From the IMG/VR virus record IMGVR_UViG_3300021062_000017, positions 1 through 57,037 of that record: a stretch of DNA of 57,037 nucleotides; one strand, written 5' to 3'. The notes under the pieces are model-generated. The model was not told the origin of the DNA. It searched no databases and saw nothing but the letters and a program-made list of their open reading frames with translations. The position numbers were made by a program, and so were the translations under genes. Source of the DNA: a virus. Below, piece by piece: positions 53,237-57,037 of the stretch (position 1 is the first letter of the stretch; every line of letters begins with the position of its first letter).

Positions 53237-53273
53237 AGGCCCCGCGGCGCGTCAACGCTGCGGGGCCTTTTTC
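53237..53273 (+). terminator. Terminator-like hairpin facing against the late operon
   Basis: GGCCCCGC (53238-53245) pairs with GCGGGGCC (53260-53267), followed on the plus strand by TTTTT. All genes here are on the minus strand, where the hairpin has no T-run after it. It would stop plus-strand, that is antisense, transcription. Confidence 0.65.
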
Positions 53274-53473
53274 ATCGCGTCAGGTTCTCGATCAACAGCA
53301 CGTTGAGGTAGAGGCTGAGCATCGGCGGCGACATCGAGCGCACGTCGGCCTGGCCGCCGAGCGCCATCACCATGTTCTGCAGCTGATGCACATGCCAGTC
53401 CTGCAGTTCACCGCGCTCGATGGCGCCAGCGCACGTTGAAGGCGGCGGGGTTGATGTTGGTCGGGATGAGCAT
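53272..53473 (-). pseudogene. Small late gene interrupted by a frameshift
   Basis: The ATG at 53473 opens MLIPTNINPAAFNVRW, which stops after 21 residues at 53408. In another frame the sequence continues GAIERGELQDWHVHQLQNM, then ALGGQADVRSMSPPMLSLYL and ends IENLTR at 53272. Joining them at about 53430 needs a one-base change and gives a coherent 66-residue protein. This may be a sequencing error, a mutation or recoding. Confidence 0.5.
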
Positions 53474-53475
53474 GG

Positions 53476-53817
53476 TCAGGCTCCGGCGTTGTTGTCGCGA
53501 GTTGGCTCGGCCGCCGCATTGACGATCCGCCCCACCTCGCGACCGTCCTGCATGAGCAGCACGATGCCGGGCGGCAGCTTCGGGTCCAGTGCCTTGTAGA
53601 CCGGTGACGGCCACAGCGGCGGTTCCGTGTGGAGCAGCACCTGCAGTTCGGTCAGCCTGTCGATGTAGCTCTGCCTGTGGCGCCGACCCATCGCGTCGTC
53701 GCCGAGCGCATCGGGGTCTTCCATCGCCTCCAGCATGCGGGACACCGCGGCTCGCAGGGCAATGGCGTGGCCTTGGCCCATCAGGGTGCCGTTGATGGTG
53801 ATGATGGGTTCGGTCAC
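53476..53817 (-). CDS. Small late protein of unknown function
   Basis: A 113-residue protein starting MTEPIITINGTLMGQGHAIAL, then helix RAAVSRMLEAMEDPDALG and PPGIVLLMQDGREVGRIVN. It lies between the terminase-linked gene and the frameshifted gene. No family is recognised. Confidence 0.5.
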   Translation of the reverse strand: MTEPIITINGTLMGQGHAIALRAAVSRMLEAMEDPDALGDDAMGRRHRQSYIDRLTELQVLLHTEPPLWPSPVYKALDPKLPPGIVLLMQDGREVGRIVNAAAEPTRDNNAGA

Positions 53818-53820
53818 TCA

Positions 53821-54252
53821 TCACCCCTTGGCGTCAAGCATTGCGTCCACGCGGGCGGCCGCGCGACGCAGTTCTTCGCCGAACGCGCGCAGTTGCTGCC
53901 TCGAGCCGCTTTCGCTGATCTTGGCGCCCTTGAATTCAGTGAACAGGTCGATGATGCTGTCCAGTTTGACGGCGACCGTGCCGAACTCCAGCCCCTCGGA
54001 AAACGGCGGCAAGTCGGGCGCATCCCCAGGCTGCCCGCCAACGTGCTCCAGGACGCACACGCGCAAGGCGCCGGCATCACCGATCTCGACCACGAGGTCG
54101 AAGCCTTCGATCTGCCCAGCAATGGACCAAGCGCGGTCCAGCGCCGCCGATGCCTTCTCCTGGAGGGCCTCGAACTCGGCCATCGATTCCTGTAGGCGCT
54201 GCTGGGCGCGGTTCGTGGCGACGCGGAGTGTTGATGTGCGTGTGATGCTCAT
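53821..54252 (-). CDS. Coiled-coil protein after terminase
   Basis: A 143-residue protein starting MSITRTSTLRVATNRAQQRLQ, with a helical first third, then LVVEIGDAGALRVCVLEHVGG and a C-terminal helix SRQQLRAFGEELRRAAARVD. The ATG overlaps the terminase stop as ATGA. Role unknown; it is coupled with packaging genes. Confidence 0.5.
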   Translation of the reverse strand: MSITRTSTLRVATNRAQQRLQESMAEFEALQEKASAALDRAWSIAGQIEGFDLVVEIGDAGALRVCVLEHVGGQPGDAPDLPPFSEGLEFGTVAVKLDSIIDLFTEFKGAKISESGSRQQLRAFGEELRRAAARVDAMLDAKG

Positions 54253-56519
54253 GGGGTCCATCCTCCAAATCGGCCGCGCACTCGGCGGCCCTTCCGTGCG
54301 GCAATAGGCCGCGGGGCCGGCGCATCGAGCGCTGGCTGCGTTTTTTCGGGAGCGGCGGTGTCCGCGGCTGGGCCGGCCGGTTTCGCGGGCTCCTGCACGG
54401 GTTGTGCGGTGGACGGCGCTGCTGGGGCGGCTGGCGGCGCGGCGGTGGCGCGCTTCGGCGCCGACGGGGCGCGTTTCGTCGCCACGATGACGGCTTCCGT
54501 CGCGTCCGAGGCGGCCCGGCGCAGCGCGGCGCGCTGCAGGATCCGGCTCTCGATGGCATCCCACTGCCGGGCGGTGCGCAGGTGCAGCTTCAGCTCGCGG
54601 CTCAGCCACAGGCAGCCGACGGTGCAATCCAACGCCTCGTTCCGCCGGTCGGTGCGCTCCTGCCATTCGCGGACCCGCGGGTTCTTCTTGCTGGGCACCT
54701 TCATCTCGCCGAGCAGTTGCTCGAAGAAGTCGTCGCGGACACCCTCATACCAGTGCATGCGGCCCGGGCCGGTACCGGTCAGCCGCACCCGGCCGCCGTG
54801 CTGCGCCCAGCCGAGGATCAGGTCCTTCGCCTTCGCGGCGCCGATGGTGCGGACGCGGACGCCGTACTTCGCCGCCTTCGTCGGCTTCTTTCCGGGGTCG
54901 ATCGATGTGCGCGCCGGGGTCCAGATCTCGACGCGGCCGACGCCATCGGATGCGCCCTTGGTCGCCCTCACCGGCCGGCCGTCGCGGTTGTGCTTCCGGA
55001 CGAAGGCGTAGACGGCGTCCGAGGTCTGGCCGTCGCCGGAGTCGATGCCGATGGCAGCGATGGAAAGCGGCTCGCCGCTGGCGTGCAGCACGGCGCGCTC
55101 CATCAGTTGCTCCAGCTCGAGCCAGGCGCCGGCATGCTCGACCACGGTCTTGCCGTAGACCTCGCCCCAGTGCGCGAGCCACGCCTCTTCGCCGCGGCCG
55201 ATGACCCACGCCGTGATGGCCAGGCGGTCGTGCTGGACGTCGACGAACATCACCGGCACCAGGGCGGCGGCCGGGCAGGTCCATTCGGCATAGGGCTCGG
55301 CGCGCTCGCGGAGTTCGTCCTCCTGCGGCAGGTCGCCGCGGAACTCCCACGGGAGGCCGCGCGTGCTGTTCCAGAACGCGACCATCAGCGTCGCGTCCCC
55401 CTGCTCCAGCGCGTGGTGGGCCACCAGGAACTTGCGGGCGAGCTCGGGCACGCGGCTGCCGTCGAAGGTGCTCAGGAGCTCCGACAGGAAGAAGCCCGGC
55501 GTGCTGCTCTCGGCCGTCGGCTCCCAGCCGTAGAGCGGCGGCACCCGGGCGGCGCGGCGGATGTTCTCGATGCGATCGTCGTCGCTCCAGATCGAGCCGC
55601 AGTGCGGGCAGGCGTAGTAGGCGTCCTCCCACCTGGCGCGTCCGTAGACCTCGCGCTCGGGCCACTTCGCATCGAGCTCGGCGCGCGGCAGCGCGAGGTC
55701 GTCCTCGCTGAGGCGGAATCCCGGGATGGTGACGTGATCCCAATCCGGCGTGTGCAGGCCGCCGCAGTCCTGGCAGGCCGCCTTGAACACGCGGCGGTCT
55801 GTCGACCGCATCTCCGCGACGATGAGCGACGTCTCCTTCGCCGTCGGCGTGCCGCCGATCAGCTGCAGGTCATCGGGCGCGTAGGTCTTCGTGCGCTCGC
55901 CCAGCAGCGCAATCGCGTTGCCCTGCCCCTTCACGTTGCGGCTGGTGTCGTCGGGTTCCTCGACGATGCCGACGCGGCCCGAGGTCGACTTCACGTCGCT
56001 GGGGCTGTTCGAGGCCACCAGCTTCAGCAGGCCGCCCGGGAACTTCCGCCTCGTCGTGCCGGTGCCGGGCGCCCGGGTCTTAAGGTTCACCCGCTCGGCC
56101 AGCGCCGGCGTGGCGCGGATCATCGGCTCGAGCTTTTCGGCCGCAAAGTCCTTCGCCGATTTCTCGCGAGGGAACATGGCGACGATGGTGCTCGGCCGCC
56201 AGTGGATGTGGTACCCGATGACGTTGCACGCCACGCCGGCGGTGTAGCCGACCTGCGCGCTCTTCTGCACGATGATGCGGCGCACGTCCGGGTCGCTGGC
56301 GGCCATGAGGATGCCGCGCAGGGCCGGGGTCTCCTCGAGGCTGTAGTCGCCTGGGCGCGCGGTCTCCTCCTCCGACATCTTCCGCCGCGTCTCCGCCCAT
56401 TCGACGATCGACAGTTCGCGCCGCGGCGCCAGAGCCGCCAACGCGCGGCCGCGGGCGGCCCGTATCGACGCCTGGGCTTCGGCGGTGCTGAGGACGCCCT
56501 GCGGCACGCGAGCGTTCAC
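54249..56519 (-). CDS. terL: Terminase large subunit, GpA family
   Basis: A 756-residue packaging motor. The ATPase half has VQKSAQVGYTAGV (Walker A-like, about residues 83-95) and GRVGIVEEPDD (Walker B). A Cys4 zinc module follows (CQDCGG, CPHCGS, about 248-306). The nuclease half has VMFVDVQHDRL and IGIDSGDGQTSD, both with catalytic-type Asp, and NEALDCTVGCLWL. The C-terminal 100 residues are an Ala/Pro-rich tail. GpA enzymes cut cos to give 12-base ends, matching the terminal repeat. Its ATG overlaps the small subunit stop. Confidence 0.9.
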   Translation of the reverse strand: MNARVPQGVLSTAEAQASIRAARGRALAALAPRRELSIVEWAETRRKMSEEETARPGDYSLEETPALRGILMAASDPDVRRIIVQKSAQVGYTAGVACNVIGYHIHWRPSTIVAMFPREKSAKDFAAEKLEPMIRATPALAERVNLKTRAPGTGTTRRKFPGGLLKLVASNSPSDVKSTSGRVGIVEEPDDTSRNVKGQGNAIALLGERTKTYAPDDLQLIGGTPTAKETSLIVAEMRSTDRRVFKAACQDCGGLHTPDWDHVTIPGFRLSEDDLALPRAELDAKWPEREVYGRARWEDAYYACPHCGSIWSDDDRIENIRRAARVPPLYGWEPTAESSTPGFFLSELLSTFDGSRVPELARKFLVAHHALEQGDATLMVAFWNSTRGLPWEFRGDLPQEDELRERAEPYAEWTCPAAALVPVMFVDVQHDRLAITAWVIGRGEEAWLAHWGEVYGKTVVEHAGAWLELEQLMERAVLHASGEPLSIAAIGIDSGDGQTSDAVYAFVRKHNRDGRPVRATKGASDGVGRVEIWTPARTSIDPGKKPTKAAKYGVRVRTIGAAKAKDLILGWAQHGGRVRLTGTGPGRMHWYEGVRDDFFEQLLGEMKVPSKKNPRVREWQERTDRRNEALDCTVGCLWLSRELKLHLRTARQWDAIESRILQRAALRRAASDATEAVIVATKRAPSAPKRATAAPPAAPAAPSTAQPVQEPAKPAGPAADTAAPEKTQPALDAPAPRPIAARKGRRVRGRFGGWTP

Positions 56520-56980
56520 GGCGCGGCCTCGTCGGCCTGGGCCCAGTCAGCCATCGTGCGCAGGAACTCGTCGTGCACTTCGCCGATCAGGCGCTCGCGG
56601 GCCTTGACGTCGGTCGCCTTCGCCAGCTTCCGAGCCAGCGCGCGGCGCGAGCGCTGCAGCTGCTCGCGCGCGGCGACGCAGGCCGCCGTCCACATCGGCT
56701 CGACCTCGGCGGCCGGGATCAGAAGCTTCTGCTTCTCGGCCAGGCGCATCGCGATCTCGTCGCCCTGCAGGCGGAACACACGATCGCGCTGGGACTCGCC
56801 CTGGACCTTGCCGACCTCGCGCTTCACGAGCCAGTCGATGCAGGCCGGGAGGTCGTATTCGCTTGGGATGCCGCGGGAGCCGCGCACGGCGATCGGAAAG
56901 CCGGCCTCCTGCCACTCGACGATGGTCTTGGGCGCGACGCCGAAAGCCTCCGCGATGCGTTCCTGGCCGACCACGCGCAT
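56516..56980 (-). CDS. terS: Terminase small subunit, Nu1-like
   Basis: A 154-residue DNA-binding protein. The N-terminal winged helix VGQERIAEAFGVAPKTIVEWQ, followed by PIAVRGSRGIPSEYDLPACIDW, is the Nu1-type cos-binding domain. The C-terminal part is helical (REQLQRSRRALARKLAKATD) for contact with GpA. It is the first late gene after cos, as in lambda. AAGTAAGG precedes the ATG. Confidence 0.85.
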   Translation of the reverse strand: MRVVGQERIAEAFGVAPKTIVEWQEAGFPIAVRGSRGIPSEYDLPACIDWLVKREVGKVQGESQRDRVFRLQGDEIAMRLAEKQKLLIPAAEVEPMWTAACVAAREQLQRSRRALARKLAKATDVKARERLIGEVHDEFLRTMADWAQADEAAP

Positions 56981-57025
56981 CCTTACTTACCCCCGGGGAC
57001 CCGGCGGAACTGGACACAGATCGCG

Positions 57026-57037
57026 CCGCAACAGAGG
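57026..57037. other. Right terminal repeat, candidate cos end
   Basis: The last 12 bases repeat the first 12. The cos cut would lie 45 bases before the terS ATG. If real, the window is the linear virion genome with both cohesive ends written out. Confidence 0.6.

Noticed and set aside
1-57037. CRISPR arrays, rRNA, insertion sequences or a diversity-generating retroelement
   Set aside because: No regularly spaced repeats, rRNA, transposase or reverse transcriptase gene was seen on either strand.

Overview
The window reads as the complete genome of a temperate lambda-type phage (predicted siphovirus, tail-tube and tape-measure type) of a high-GC Gram-negative host, probably a proteobacterium. 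The evidence is a full terminase, portal, HK97-fold capsid and long-tail module, a GH19 endolysin with holin, a RecT and YqaJ recombination pair, a tyrosine integrase beside an internal attP, and a CI/Cro-type switch. The host genus cannot be fixed from the sequence alone. The first 12 bases (CCGCAACAGAGG) recur as the last 12 bases, next to a Nu1/GpA-type terminase pair. That fits a lambda-like cos end written at both ends of the linear virion genome.

Layout. The switch lies at 10905-11666: a Cro-like gene reading left and a CI-like repressor reading right, with two AAAC-N5-GTTT operators 22 bp apart between them. The leftward arm (minus strand, 11129 down to 135) carries small early genes, a tRNA-Glu and tRNA-like pieces, a CII-like regulator, a C5-cytosine methyltransferase, a helicase-methyltransferase fusion, an O-like replication protein and a RuvC-like resolvase. 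It then runs through cos into the late genes. The rightward immunity operon (11169-12346) ends at a terminator. A second operator pair, again 22 bp apart, then covers a TTGACA-N17-TAGGAT promoter that starts the lambda-pL-like operon (12483-25011): small early proteins, a DUF1351-like coiled coil, RecT, YqaJ exonuclease, a mosaic of accessory proteins, an HNH protein, an AlpA-like protein and integrase. attP (25106-25150) contains the 3' part of a tRNA-Arg(ACG) gene. Beyond it lies a small island of likely cargo genes (25248-27051), including a minus-strand protein with a trypco2-like pattern.

The late operon runs on the minus strand from 56980 to 27114: terS, terL, a few small genes, a cassette of carbohydrate-binding, sialidase-like and FN3-like proteins (52700-48599) flanked by two copies of one inverted repeat, gpW-like, portal, a prohead protease-capsid fusion, head-tail joining genes, tail tube, G and GT chaperones joined by a -1 slippery heptamer, tape measure, tail tip proteins, holin, endolysin, exported proteins and a large two-module spike-like protein.

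Working model. CI represses both early promoters through the shared operator motif. The leftward transcript makes replication and DNA-modification proteins and may lead into late expression across the joined cos ends. The rightward transcript makes recombination and integration functions. The strongest leads for new biology are the repeat-flanked cassette inside the head module, the reversed tRNA halves, the nine-repeat methyltransferase and the trypco2-like gene at the attachment site.
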